Source of the DNA: Annona cherimola
Taxonomy: Eukaryota > Streptophyta > Magnoliopsida > Magnoliales > Annonaceae
Assembly (NCBI GenBank): GCA_030490835.1
Contig: CM059971.1
Coordinates: 104,536,095 to 104,600,094, forward strand
Reading direction: 5' to 3'
Length of the DNA: 64,000 nt
Shown here: positions 1 to 13,800 of the stretch, one piece after another
Layout of the letters: each line of letters begins with the position of its first letter
How positions within the stretch are numbered: position 1 is the stretch's first letter
The notes under the pieces: generated by a model
Seen by the model: only the letters and a program-made list of their open reading frames with translations
Databases searched by the model: none
What the model was told of the DNA's origin: nothing
Position numbers and translations under genes: made by a program

Positions 1-1726
1 ACCATACTATCCACATGCTTATTTTTCCCACATTTCTAGCATTTTAACTGCCTATTTCCTGTTGACACCCATGATGTGCTTTTCAGGTTTGGAGTATCAA
101 ATGATATTAATTGCCGATTTGAGATTTGAGAAAAAGTGGCAAAATTGATGCAACATAATAACAACCATGACTGAAAATAAAATAAATAAAGATAGAATAT
201 CAGGAATTTCTAGATTTAATAGTTGGGGGTAATGACTGCAAATGTAAATGATAAAAGGTAAAAAAGTAGGATTATTTAGCAAGTATATCACAACACTTAG
301 ACAGGGAGAAAGAGGCAGAAACGTTTCCACCCCTTCTCCTATTTCCCAGACAAACTCTAAAGGTTCCCTCACATTTCTGTGGGATTTGTTTGCTTGAAGA
401 ATCTATGCTTTCTAAGCTGGAAATGTTAGAAAATAATAAGAACAACAAAAATCTCATCATATTTGCATGAACACAAAGACCTAAGAACATAGAGCACCAA
501 AAGCATAGTCACGGGAACAGGAAAATAATGCAATAAAATGGATCAATAACACTTCGTTTTGTAACATGTATTAAAGTACATGAAGGAAGCCATCAGGGAA
601 AAAAAAATTCAACAGAAAACAATGCAAGAATATTTTAGAAGGTATATATGTTTAATTAGAAGCTTCAAAATTCACATAAAAATCAAGCAATTTTAATGCA
701 TTATATTACTCTTTAAATGATAATGACTTGTGCAAACCTTTGTTTAAGATGAAATTTGGATTATTACTCTTAAAAAAAATTATTCTGAATGAAATGGTCA
801 GATTGGATTTTTATTAACCAGGTAGGTCCCCAAAAAAAAAAAAAAAAGTTTTGAACTTTTAACTTTAGTGGAACAGTTCCATTGAATTTGGAACTCATTC
901 CAACTTCAGACAACCAAGGATATTGAACAATCTAACCAATGCTTGTTTGTTTAACACCAAACTTGTTCAAATCAAAACTTCTCAATCTAAAATTTTTCAC
1001 TCTCCATGATTATTCTATTTTTTAAATTATTTTTTAACATCTTTCAATAAAACTACCCTACCTTTCAATAATTTCTACACAACCACTGATACAACTAATA
1101 GATAACTAACCTATCTATTATAACTTTTATTCTCTTTACTTTTCATCATTATCCTTATTATATCACATCGTTTTCTCCCAATTCAAAAAAATTTTACACC
1201 AAAAGCTTTTCATCCAAAAGTTTTATCACTTCTCAAACACAATCTAAATGAAAACATGGAAATAAATTCAAGAACTTGTGTTGAATAATTGAAGTATAAA
1301 AGACAGAACCCACATATGTCATTTGTACATTCCAGAAAAAAATCTGCTATGAACACTTTGATCGTTCAACATTCAAACGATAGTAATATGATGGAAAATT
1401 TTATACAGAAAACGGAACAACATCTAGCAAGGGAACCAATCTGAAGGAATCAATAACTTCGAAATTTCAAAGAATCCCTTGGTTTGATGGCTTAATGCAT
1501 TAGTTTATGAAATTCAAACCATTCATTATAAAACTTTTATTATTTCAAAAAACAGCATCCTTTGCTAAGATACATTTTAAAACACAGTGAAGGGTTTGGA
1601 TCTCATAAATTAATGCACTATGCCACAAAACCAAGAGATTGCTTTGAAATTTTTAAGGAATCAACTCCTTTGGAAATTGGAATGGTTCCGCATCTAGCAA
1701 ATAGACAAATCCATGGGAAAAAATAC
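1..1726 (-). other. DCL4 intron 17 (partial), AT-rich
   Basis: No exon-like sequence was found on the minus strand here. Apart from a MITE at about 980-1243 the interval is AT-rich and unremarkable. Short open frames lack family similarity and are treated as chance. Confidence 0.7.
980..1243. mobile_element. Short MITE copy, GTGTTT-ended family
   Basis: Diverged copy of the most abundant short repeat in the window. Diagnostic blocks are 'tttttcactctcc', 'ctattttaactttattct'-like and 'tcatatcacatca'-like, ending in 'caaacacaatc'. Complete relatives at 28664-28954 and 30726-30995 show inverted GGGTGTGTTT ends. Confidence 0.7.
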
Positions 1727-1827
1727 CTGTGTTTTCTTGTAATCGATTGTGCAACAAGTTGTGCAGTTTGAACAATTGTTTTGCCTTCAAAAGTGGTTGT
1801 TCTGGGTGCGACAGTCGAATTTTAAAC
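1727..1827 (-). CDS. DCL4: DCL4 exon 17: PAZ C-terminal part
   Basis: After acceptor AAATCAG it encodes [20 protein letters not shown] then [14 protein letters not shown], the conserved end of the DCL4 PAZ domain. The donor ACAG|GTATTT leaves phase 1. The next exon (expected to continue toward RNase IIIa) was not found between 1 and 1,726, so it lies beyond the window. Confidence 0.92.
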
Positions 1828-4800
1828 CTGATTTGCAGAAAAATAGCAGCAAGGCAATTACAAGGGGTACATTAAAACCAAGTTAATGATACATAATGCA
1901 AGCTGCTAAACAAAACTGCTCCCCAATATCAATTAGATGGTATAAAACCCATTGATAGAATGATAACAATAGCAATGAGATCTGAAGTACGTTTATCAAG
2001 TAGTTCAACCAACACTACCTTTTTACTTTTCAGTTAAATCTAGCACTAGCAGGTTCAATAGTCCTGAAAGCAGTTCAAAGCATGCAATGAAACTCTTCCC
2101 CTTAGCTATATCTATGGCCTTAGCTAAATCTATGGACTTATTTTTTGGAGTTTCAGTTCAAAGATTTAACTGTAGGCACCAGTAATACCACAAGCCAACA
2201 TAAAAAAAACATACAAGCACAACCAGCAGACACATCCAGATACAAAAAAAAATCAGGCCTCATGGGAAGGGGAAAAAAGGCTTTTACGTCCATATTACAT
2301 ACTCTTTCCGGTAGTGCTCCACATAGGTTGAATCCTTAAATGGGCTGTTTGCGTTCATGTCATGAATAATATCAACCACAAAAAATAGCAACCTATTGTG
2401 GGGCATGAGAACCAAACTACTTGGTATATCATCCTTACAATAAGTGCCATTAATAAATTCCAAGGAGTTTGCCACAGGCAAAGCACTTCTTACAGCCACA
2501 TCAGCTGGACATCTGAAAACAGGTGAAGACAAACATGTAGTGATGGTTTCCCAATCAACAGTAATCTTCCCCTCAAGTTCAAGCTTCTTGACAGGCAGCA
2601 AAAGATAGCAGGCCAGAGATTCCTCCCCCCTAACATTCTTACCAAGAGGAACAAAATCAGAACAAAACTCTTCCCTGTCAAGAACAACCTTAAGGAACAT
2701 TTCTTGAAACTTCTCTGCTTGGATAATCTGTATGAGAATTAAACTCAGTTACATTTGGACTTGAATACAACAAAAGAAATTTTGAATTGTCTTTGTAACA
2801 GATATACCTCACTGTTATAAAACTTGACAATTCCTGAAGGGACAACTGTTGTGTTAACAATTCGACCATGCATTAGATGAAGATCAATATCCATGGTTTC
2901 AGCTTCCTCAGGTAGAGGGTTCTTGATGAAAAGACCAAAAGGCCTGTATGCTCTATCATGTGGATGAGGAATAAATTGTATGAAGTAAGCATAAAGACAA
3001 ACAACATTCTCTGTAATAGACCATGGTACTTGAAGTGCAGCAGGGATTAGCATTTCATGAAGCTCTTCTCGCAAAATTTCATCTGCTGATATTAGAAGGG
3101 AAAAAAATACAGTTGGAATGGGAGCTGAAAGAAGTGAAAAATGAGAAATTAGAAGTGATAACATAATCAAATAATAAACACGATTTCCACAAGCGGCAAA
3201 ACCTTCATCTTCGTCAGTTTCAAATGAATCTAATCCTTCAGTTGTTTCACCATCTTGACAGGGCAAAAGATAGTCAGTCAGAGCACCCAGTGAATGCAAT
3301 TCCGTGCAAGCTTTCAAACAGGCAGTTCTTTTAGCCTCATCCTTTGAGGGGCAGGGTGAACCGTCAACTTGACGAATTGGAGCATTGGAGGGGAGAGTTA
3401 TGCGGCAGTGAGTCCCATTCAAATCATCAAAGTAAGAGAACACTGGCATCGGGGTGAAATATCTGTACATAGAACATAAAATTTGGTTGTATCAGGTATC
3501 AAAAGAACCAATTCAAGCAACAGAAAGCTAAGGAAATTTGATGTAACTAGTAGGAAGCAATACACACATGCCTGCTCCAGTTGCCAGGATCATGTGCAAC
3601 GTTGCCATGTGGTTAGACATGTAAAAAAATGGAAAAATCCAACATATCTAGGCCAACAGGATCTTCACAAGAATGACTATCAAACCATGCAAAAGATTTT
3701 TGCCAATCCAGAATAGCATCAGTTGCAGTGAGGAGATAAATAGCATGATATTAAGCACTGATCTCGCGACCAATACAAAGTTTATCAGGATTGAAGCCAC
3801 TTTATTTCATGGGTGGACAAAATTTCAATGCATGGATGGTAAGGTAAAGACCATGTGAATATGTGCCATATCAAGTGACAACTATCACACATGCAGTAGG
3901 AGATCTAGAATAGCAACCATATCAGGCATTGTCCCCTGGGTATAGAAAAGCTGGGATTTAGAATCATTAATTTAAAAAAATAAAAAATAAAAAATAAATC
4001 AAGAACATACTCATCCCTTGGAAGCTTCGAACAATAATGATGAAGTAAGTCAACACTAGAAGCAGTACTGATTGATGCACCAGTCGAATCAATTTTGTAC
4101 CTCTTTTCCTCCAAACTATCAAAAGTTTCACCTGATGACCTTTGTGCAATTTCTGTGTTCATGAATTCTTCATTAGACATGAAATCTTTGATCATGTTTA
4201 TCTCACGTTCATTTCCTCTGCGATGTTGGCAAGTTTAACATGAACTTCAGAAATGTGGTTGATATACAATCAAAGCACTAAAAAGGATTTTTTTTCTTTT
4301 TTCTTTTTTTTTTTCAAAAAAAAAATAAAATTGCTGCCACGGATACTAGCCCCTTTTTTTGGTATTGTGCAATGCTTGGGTAAAAATGGTAAGATGAAAA
4401 TAAGAAAGGAAAAATCCATGATGAAGCAAAAGCTATTTTGTACCTAAAAATTATACATCACATTAACTTTTGTGTGGAGGACAGCCATTATTCTGCTAGA
4501 AAGTTAGTACCATTCAAAAAGAAAGCATTGCATCAATTTGTGGTTGTTTATTTTGCTACATAATAACAAAGTTACGAATGTCCACAGTACAATGATGTGC
4601 TATGAAATTTTCATAAAACATCAGTGCAGCTAGTGTCAAAGATAATGATCATCACCTCCTCACCAAAAACACATATTCAGACTGGGACATGCGCGCACGG
4701 CCTCTGGACTGTATGAAGCTGGTAAGAGTTCCAGGAGGATCAAATCGTACTACGAGGCAGCAGGTCTGGATATCGAGTCCTTCTTCGGCCACATTTGTTG

Positions 4801-7800
4801 CAACTAGCAGATTAAACTACAATTCCAAAACCAAGTGAAAAATTAAGAGCTGAATTCTAAATACGCTTGGCATTGGTTTTAATTTTTTATTTTAGGCATA
4901 CTAGGAAAACATCTGCTTCGTTCTACCAGGAAAAACAAGCATACTTACGGCATCTTTGACAAGGGGGGAAAAAATTTCCCCCTACGTTTCTATACAACTA
5001 CCTTACTTTACAATCATTTTCTCACATCTTTCCATACAACTAACCTATCTATTTCAACTACATTCCCTGTACTCCAAATTATTATCCCTAATATATTACA
5101 TCATTACCCTCTCTATTTCGAAAAAAAAAAATTTCCCTCTTCCCAAACACACCCTTAATCTAACGGGCTTGTCAAATGTGCTACTGCTGCAAAGCTCCTA
5201 ACACCTTGTCGAGTTCACCAACATAAGATTTTAAACTAGTACATTATCCTAATAAAATTATAATTGTCAACCACTAGGCCTACTGTTGTTGTTTATTCCT
5301 GAAGCGACCTTTTAAATATAGGCCTCGGTGAACTTGTTCTCACTTTTTCTTTTTTCAAATCACTAAATTATTTTTAGTTGGATCTATATTATTCATGGGA
5401 AATGAATGGAAAAGAAAGAACACATGCTTAGTGGCAAACTTGTGATAATATTCATAACTCACCTCTCCAGATCTAAATTTTTCAAGAATGCCATTCATCA
5501 TGTTCCGTGACATGTTTTTTTGGCCAGAGTGCATTCCCACAAGATAGTGACACCTCCAAAAAGACAGCAACTGCAATCTCCTAAGGATGAATGCCAAGGA
5601 TCTGGCAATGATGACTCTCTTCACAAAAACTATACACTTAATGTCTGGCCTTGACCTACCAAAGAGTGAAAATACTTTAGAAATGCATCATCGAAATATT
5701 CCAAGTATTGGATAACATTTCATTAATTTTAAGCTTCAAAATAATACTTCTGAGTTTTTCGTGTAAAATTTTGTTCTATCTGACATAGTATCAAAGTAAC
5801 ACAATTCCCGATTTCTATTTCAGTACAAACAACCCATAGAGAGGGGGCAGTCTGGACGAACTATCTGCCATCATCATATCAAGGACGAAAGTATGGGACT
5901 CCAACTAATGAAAAGGGCTCCCAAAAATGTCCTATATGCGTTTCTCAGTAGCCACTTAAAGCAATACAGTGTTATAAACACAAGTGGAGCCAACATGACA
6001 CATGCTAGCTTGATCGACTACATTGGAAAATATGTAGCTATTCAACAGTTTCTAATGTCGAACTTGATGTCTATTGTTAATAGTGTGTTTGGTGGAGAGG
6101 AAAGGAAAAGAAAATTCTAGGATCAGTGTCAATCATAACAAAATAATTTTAAAATAATATATAAAGTTATGGTTAGAAATATAAGTAGTATTTAGAGGAA
6201 AGTAGGATTGTTTCAAAGGTACGTCTCAAATCAACCCCTTGGAAATGAATTTTATATGAAATGAATTCCATGGAATTGGAATAAATGGAAAAATAAAGCT
6301 TTTGGACTTAAAAATTGATCTTTCTATAGCATCTATTAGAATGCTATTTGCTTTATTAATAATCCACTTTCACGCATTATAATTCCAAAGCAGCATAGCC
6401 TAGTCCAGTGGCCTAATCAGAAGGGTTAAAGCATTCTGAAAACAACAACAATTTAGGGTACAAATTCTTCACAAAAGATTCAGGAGTTGAAGCCTTCCTG
6501 AACAACCAACATCGAGGAAAGAGATATTCTTTCGTCATGTTGTCTCAATAAGATTCAGGATCTCGTCATCTGCACTCATTATCCAGAGAAATGCATGGAT
6601 TCACTAATGTGTGGGTGAACATACGGGGGCATTCATTCCATAAATTTGGTATGAAGAAGACAACTGAGAACGGGTCCACCTGGTAATTGATATGCACATG
6701 GAAACCGGACTGGATTTATGAGAAAAATAGACTTTGGGAAAAAAAAAAAAAAAAAAGGAGTTAGGAATGTAAAAGATGATTTAAATGCAAAACAACAAAA
6801 ATGACAACAATGTAAAAATACAGCAGGATAAAATGCTACAATGCAATAAAGAAGATTGTGGAGAAAGTAAGATCAATAATCAAGGATTGTGAAGATTAGA
6901 GTTTGCTTAATTGGTAAAATTTCATTTATCAATTCCCTTGGAAGAATTATCATATTTATTGAAGATACTATCATTTTAACCTTGCCAATAAGAGTTTCCA
7001 TGTTATTGCTAGTCCCGAGCCAGAATAAAATGTAAGGGTTAGCATGTCAAGCTGGCAGCCAGTGCTATAAAAATCACCGCCAAATCTTTTATGGATTTTA
7101 GAAATATATTAAAAGTCATTAGTGCTAGGGCATTCCTTATAAGCAATGTGCTACAGAGTGATAAATGAACAAGGGTTGCTAAGGCATTTTCCCATAAGCA
7201 ACACGTTATATTAAAGCTTAGATGTAGTGAGAAATGAGCAAGGGTTGCTAGGGCGCTTTCTCGGAAGCAATGCACCACAACAACATCCGGTTTTAATCAG
7301 AAATAGGCAAAGGTTTTCACACATTTGTGGACATGGTTTGGGAAAAAAAGTGGTATCAAAATACAAAATTCGTTTTGCCCCATGGAATGTTGACACTCTT
7401 TCAGGAAAAAGTATGGAAGTAGTTGATGCTATAAAAAAGAGAAGAATTAATGTACTTCATCATCAAAAGACTAAATGAAAAAGAGAGAAGGCTGGAGATG
7501 TCGGTGGATTCAAATTATGGTATATAGGAAATGATGGAAATAGAAATTGTGTAGAGATAATAGTGGAAAATAAATTCATAAATAAAGTTATAGATGTTAA
7601 TAGAGTAAATGCCAAAATTATTTAAATATATTTCATAGTCACTTATTTCAAAATTAAAATTTTACAACTACTCTCGTAAGTTTGCAAATTTAGCTGACGC
7701 ACCCCTTAAGGTGCCTCTTAAAAATCATTAACTTGCTAATTAAAAGTTTTAGTATGAATAATTTTAAAAATTGTAGGGATTGATTTAAAATATTAAAACT

Positions 7801-10800
7801 TACAACAAGAGCAAATATGAAATTTGGTAAAAATTGAGGGCTAATTTGAAATCCCCTTGACACTACCAATATGGCTTCAGTTTTTATGTTTGGATTTTAT
7901 ATTGGATTTTATACAATGTCGGTTGCAAGTTAAATGTCAGATTTATGAAGTTGCATTGAATCATGTCATGCACGTCATCAGTATATATAAGAAATTATTA
8001 TAGTGCATGCGACTGCACCGTGTCCATGCATTATGGGCCCTAGGTGATCATGAATAGGAAATCTACCACATCCATTGTATTTAGAATTATTTATTTTATT
8101 AGTATATTAATTTTCATCTAAATCCAACGTGTAGAGGTCTCATCTTAAAATGGTACAAAATTAACATAACAAAATCGTTTAACATAAATATCAATTTTAA
8201 AGTGGTATTTTCAATATCTAAACCATCTAACATATGATTTTTATATAGATAAATGAATGTATAAAATATCATAACATTCTAATATGTTTGGGGCCCATTT
8301 TGCAACGGACTGCACAGTAATTACAATACAATCCATTGACAAAGTATCATAACATTCTAATATGTATGGGACCCATTTTGCAGTGGATCGCACCGTAGTT
8401 ACCATACAATCTGTCTACACAGTAGCACAACTCAAGTGTGTTTAGGAAGTTACAAAACTTTTGGATAAATAGTTCTTAGTATAGAAGTTGTTAAAATAAA
8501 AAAAAAATGATGTGATATAGTAGTAATGATGACGAGTAAAGATACTGAAGTTAAAATTGATATGTTAGTTATATGGGCAGTTGCATAAAAAATGATTAAA
8601 AAGTAGAGTAGTTGTATAGGAAGATGTGAAAAAATAATTCGAAAATAAAATAATTATGGAGTGACAAGTTTTAGCTTAACATTTTTTACTATTTTCCAAA
8701 CACGCCCCTCATATGTATGGGCTCTGCTTCTTTGAAACTCATTTTCTATGTAACTCCTATTTTTAAAATCTTGATGGTTAGTTGAAAATTCACTTCATCC
8801 ATCATATTTAACATTATTTAAATTATCGAAACTGTCTTATTTGTTTAGTATCATTGTATATAGATCTCATCTATAATTGTGTAAAATCAACGTAATAACA
8901 TGGTTTAATGCTAATATATCGAAGTATTTTTAATATCTAAACCGTCTAAAATATCAATTATACGTGGATAATGATTCTACAAAATATTATTACATTCTTT
9001 ATCAAAAAAAATATTATTACATTCTAACACATGCATAAATAGATCTAAGCATTTTTCATGATTTATATATGAATATATATTTTTGAGCAAATGTGGCCCA
9101 TGATATACTTAATTTAGATGAAACTTTGGCTCTTAACTAAAAAAATAATATTAAACATAATTAATAGATCAAATTTTCCATCAAGGATCAAAATGTTAAA
9201 ATTTGAAGGCATAAAAGTTGTGCCTTGTGTATATGTATATATATACGAGCCCGCTTCTATATAACGGGGTTATGTAGAAACGGTTCCATGTAATCTCTTC
9301 AAATTCTAAAATTTTGATGTTTAATGGAAAATCCAATCCATCCATTATATTTAACATAATTTATTTAGTTATGATACCAAATTTCATCCAAATCCAATAT
9401 GGGCATAGGCCACATTTGCTCAAAAATAAGTACATTCATATGTAAATTAAGGAAAATGCTTAGAGTCATTCACGTATATATTGGAATGCAGTAATACTTT
9501 AGAGAATCATTTATCCATGTAATAATGATATATTAAATGGTTTAGATGTTGAAAATACTACTTAAAAATTGATATTTAGCATTAGATCATTTTATTACAT
9601 TGATTTCACATATTTGTAGATCGGACCCGTATACAGTGGTATTTTTTACGGGTATCCATATGTTACATCATCTCAATTGATATTACAACAAGGCCCATAG
9701 ACATTCTTACAATATCCAAACATCATTCTACAAATATCTTATCAATATTCCTTACAATATATCCTAAACTCTCAACTAGTGGAGACTCCCACATATTTGG
9801 GGAAACAGACGCCACTACTCACTCTTGAATACTATTGTTGTACAAAGCTTGCATTTTTTTGTTGACGCTGAGGATCGAAGCAGACTCACCAGCGCAATGG
9901 GTGAAATCTGCCTGTTACCATTGAGACAGTGCCTCAATGGTCATATACAATATTAGACAAACGAAAAGGTTTCCATAATCGGGGATGCTTCTATGAAACC
10001 CCTCTTCTATGCAACCCCTTCCATTTTGAATAATTTAATAGTCGATGGAAAATTTACTTCATATATTGCATTTAACATTATTTATAGTATCTTAAAAATC
10101 TTTTTATTTGTCTAGTATCACTGTGGATGGACTTCATTTACAAATGTATAAAATCAACATAATAAAATAATTTAATGTTAAATATCAATTTTAAAATTGT
10201 ATTTTTAACATCTAAACTGTCTAAAATATCATTTTTTGTGGATAAATGATTCTACAAAATATTATTACATTCTAATACATGTGTGAATGGACTTAAGCAT
10301 TTTTTCCAATTTACACATGAATATACCTATTTTTTAAACAAATGTGGCCCACGCACATATTTGATTTGGATGAAACTTGATCTATTAGATAGACAAATAA
10401 CATTAAATATAATGAATGGCTTAGATTTTCCATTGAGCATAAAAAACTTAAAACTTAAAGAGGTCACATGGAACTTCTACATAATCTGGTTACATAAATG
10501 CGGACCTATATATATACATATTCCGAATATATGGTTCTACGGATGACCTGCAGGTCACGCAATAACGAGTGTGTGTGCAGAAGGGTGCACTGGAGTTGTG
10601 CTTCTTTGCAGATAACTTATGAGTCACATGGTAATGATGGTTTGTGCAAAAACGGTCGTATTAGAGTTATGTTTACTTTGTGGATGACCTGTGGGTCACA
10701 CGGTAAGGACGGTGTGTGTGGAAGGGCCATACTGGAGCTATGCTGCAAAAAGCCCACACAAGATGTGATATTTATAATGTGTGCAATATAGGCCTTATAA

Positions 10801-13800
10801 TATTATACAAATGTTTTATATGATTTTTTGAGCATGAGCATGAGCACAAGCATGTATCTATTTCATTATCATGAGTTCTTTTGGCATTGAGGATTTTTGG
10901 TCATTTTTACCTCTTTCCTTCTTATTAAGTTTGCCCGAACTCACCCTAATATTATTATTTTTTAGTTGATATGAAAAGCAAAGGATTCAAAGTATACAGA
11001 CTTGAGATGGATTAGAGAGTGTCCTCTAGATGAAGGAAATGATATTATTCATATCTTGAGATATATAACTAAAGTGATCATATTTAGGTGGTAAAATCAA
11101 AAGAGTTTAAATTAAGGGTATGACAATTGATGTAATTTTGGCAATACAGATAGAGATGCAATCGTTAAATGATTTTGCTTCTATATAATTCAAATTGACC
11201 ATTTACCATTATGATATTGTGAAATTACCATTGCGATATTTAAGTGGGCCCATAACCCACGGTTTCTTGCATTGTGTTTCCTTCAACTTGATCGCTTCTG
11301 ATTTAGATTTATGTGGATTTACATAGCAACGACTGGTCGGCAGAGGTTCTACCCAACGAGGCATTACATAATTGTAACTTATGAATCAATTTTAGAAAGT
11401 AAAAATATTTACGTAACTAGAGGACACTAACATTATTGACTCAGTTTCAGTTGTAGGTGAATAGTATAAATTATAAGTTAATATTAGATGACTCAATTTT
11501 CTTCCTTGCTTGTTTTGCCACTCTTCCACATAAACATCCTCATTTAAGTTAAAATGGACTTTTGGCTATGTTGTTAGTCGACTACCAATGTCCCACCGCA
11601 TAAAGAACAATGATCTTATAAAAAGAAAAAGCATCATCATTAAAAATAGAAATAGTGAAAAGGAAGGAATTTCAAGGATATTTACCTTGTTTAGATAAGA
11701 TAGAATGAGAAAAAAGTGGTAAAGAGGACATAAAAGGGTCGTGCAACGATCATATTCGATATGAAACATATCTAAAATAGAACTCATCTAGAACTTTACA
11801 ACATGATGAAGAGGAATAGATCCATACCCATATGTGGAAAGCAAACTGATAAGAGCCAGAAGCTTATTTGAAAATAATGGTTCTTCTAAAGCAACAACAT
11901 TATTAGACTTGCAGCCAAGGCCATCTATAATAAAAAGGGAACTGCACTTAGTACTATCACAACAAAATTCAAAATGACAGTTGGATAACAGTACCAAAAA
12001 ATGGCACATAAAATATCAATGTCAACAGTTGAGAAGCAACTAGCAAGGCAAGTTACAAACTGAAATCAATAAGAACGGAAAAAATAACATAGAATAAAAC
12101 AACAAACTGAAATCAACAAGGAAAAACAAAAAAAACAGGAAAAACAAAAGAGAACGCATGATGAATTGCTCCTCACAGACCAATCACATTTTGCTCATTA
12201 TTCAGACTCCCATGCTCATTTTTTTACCTCTATCCATTGTGAGGATCTTATGACAGTTGCTACACTGGCATCAAGGGAAGTTCAACATTTTCACCTGGGG
12301 ATAAGGCCAGTGGAAAGTTTACAGAGTACAATTGACATTGCCAACCCTAAAATTACTCTGTTTCTTTCATTAAAGGCTAGTTCTTTAAGAAAAACAGGAC
12401 AAGAGAGTTGGCTCTATAAATTACAGAAGGGTGTTGAAGTGATTTCAAGAGGCACAAAATGAAGGAAAGAGTACATAGTCAAGAAGCCTATTTCATGAAT
12501 GACTCTATCGGACACAAAAATAAAAAGGAAAAAAGTTGGAAAAAGTGACATCAGAAAAAGTGAAGAAAATAAAAGATGGAGAAGTGCCACCTATTGAGTG
12601 AATAAAGAAAAAAATAGATAAGGTCAGAAAAATAGGTAATGTTGAGGGGGAAAAAACATACAACTGGTGGGGGGAGGAATCTTATTAAAGCAATGCAACC
12701 ATAGCAAATGAAGATGATAATAATAAAAAAACAAAAAACTGAAGACAAGAAAGAATAGAGGGACGTGTCATCAAAGACAAAAGGGAGTTTGCCATATCAC
12801 AGAGAGGCTTTGTAAAGCTTCTATGTAAGATCAACACATCAATACACAAAAAGAAATACCTTGAATAAAACATCAACAATTGTCAGCATAAATCCAGATA
12901 GAAGCATACCATCTATGAAATCGAAATCGAAAACCATGCTCATTTGATTTAGATATAGATCTTTCAAGTTGTCAGCATCTGTGCCTTCTGTCTCCACTAT
13001 TCCACTAAGCTCCGACCCAGTTTTTCTCAAAACACGAACAGCCTTTGGAACGAATATGCACAAGGGTTGTAAGTCAAGAATAAAGACAACAAAGAGAGGA
13101 ATGGAATAATAACATATATGGTTGATAACTCCATCAAAAAAGCAAATAAAGATGATCATAGCATCCCCCAACTCAATTCATGTTCCTTCTCCATTTAGCC
13201 GTTTGTGGTCTGCTGATATTTTTTACCACACTTTAATATTGGCAATTGAGATTCTTTATGCCATACTTCTACATAGGCAATTGAGAGCCTTTTTAATGGA
13301 TTTGAGGCATGTCAGCAATTTAAAGAGAATAAGAAAGAGGACAAGGAGATAAAGTATAACAACATAATGGAAAGTGAAACAACTAGATAAGGCACACACT
13401 AGTTTTATCTTCTCCTAAATAAGCCTGACTTCGTCATCCAGTATGGCATCCATAAGACACTGAATACAGCAAAGAAAATGCAACCATAGTAGTAATTAAA
13501 TAAGAAAACAATTATTCATAACACCTAACATGTGCTATTAAATACTCAATGCGTACAGCAGGAGCTTAATACGCCAAGCTGCCCCTTTTAACCAAACATG
13601 AGCTCTTACATCCAAGCATGGGGCTTGCAACGAATCCCAATGGCTAGTGATGTAGATAAGAAAAAAAAAATTACATAATACATAACACCTAACACGTGCT
13701 ATTAAATACTCAATGCGTATAGCAGAAGCTTAATGTGGCAAACTGCCCCCTTTACCAAACATGTGCTCTTATATCCAAGCAATGGGCTTGCAATGAATCC

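Larger units (their letters stand above)
5656..11827 (-). other. DCL4 intron 10, about 6.2 kb, repeat-filled
   Basis: Largest intron. It holds an RTE LINE fragment (7125-7610), a MITE (8433-8706), foldback elements (7985-8430, 8717-9230, 9247-9640, 9990-10520), a tRNA-like unit (9865-9940) and a triplicated 72-bp unit (10538-10746). The stretches 5656-7120 and 10750-11827 show nothing beyond AT-rich sequence and an A-run near 6738. Confidence 0.8.

Noticed and set aside
1..1726. A further DCL4 exon (toward RNase IIIa)
   Set aside because: I scanned the minus strand for the conserved block that follows PAZ and found no match with usable splice sites.
9865..9940. Functional tRNA gene
   Set aside because: Internal promoter boxes are tRNA-like, but I could not form a matching acceptor stem and anticodon arm.
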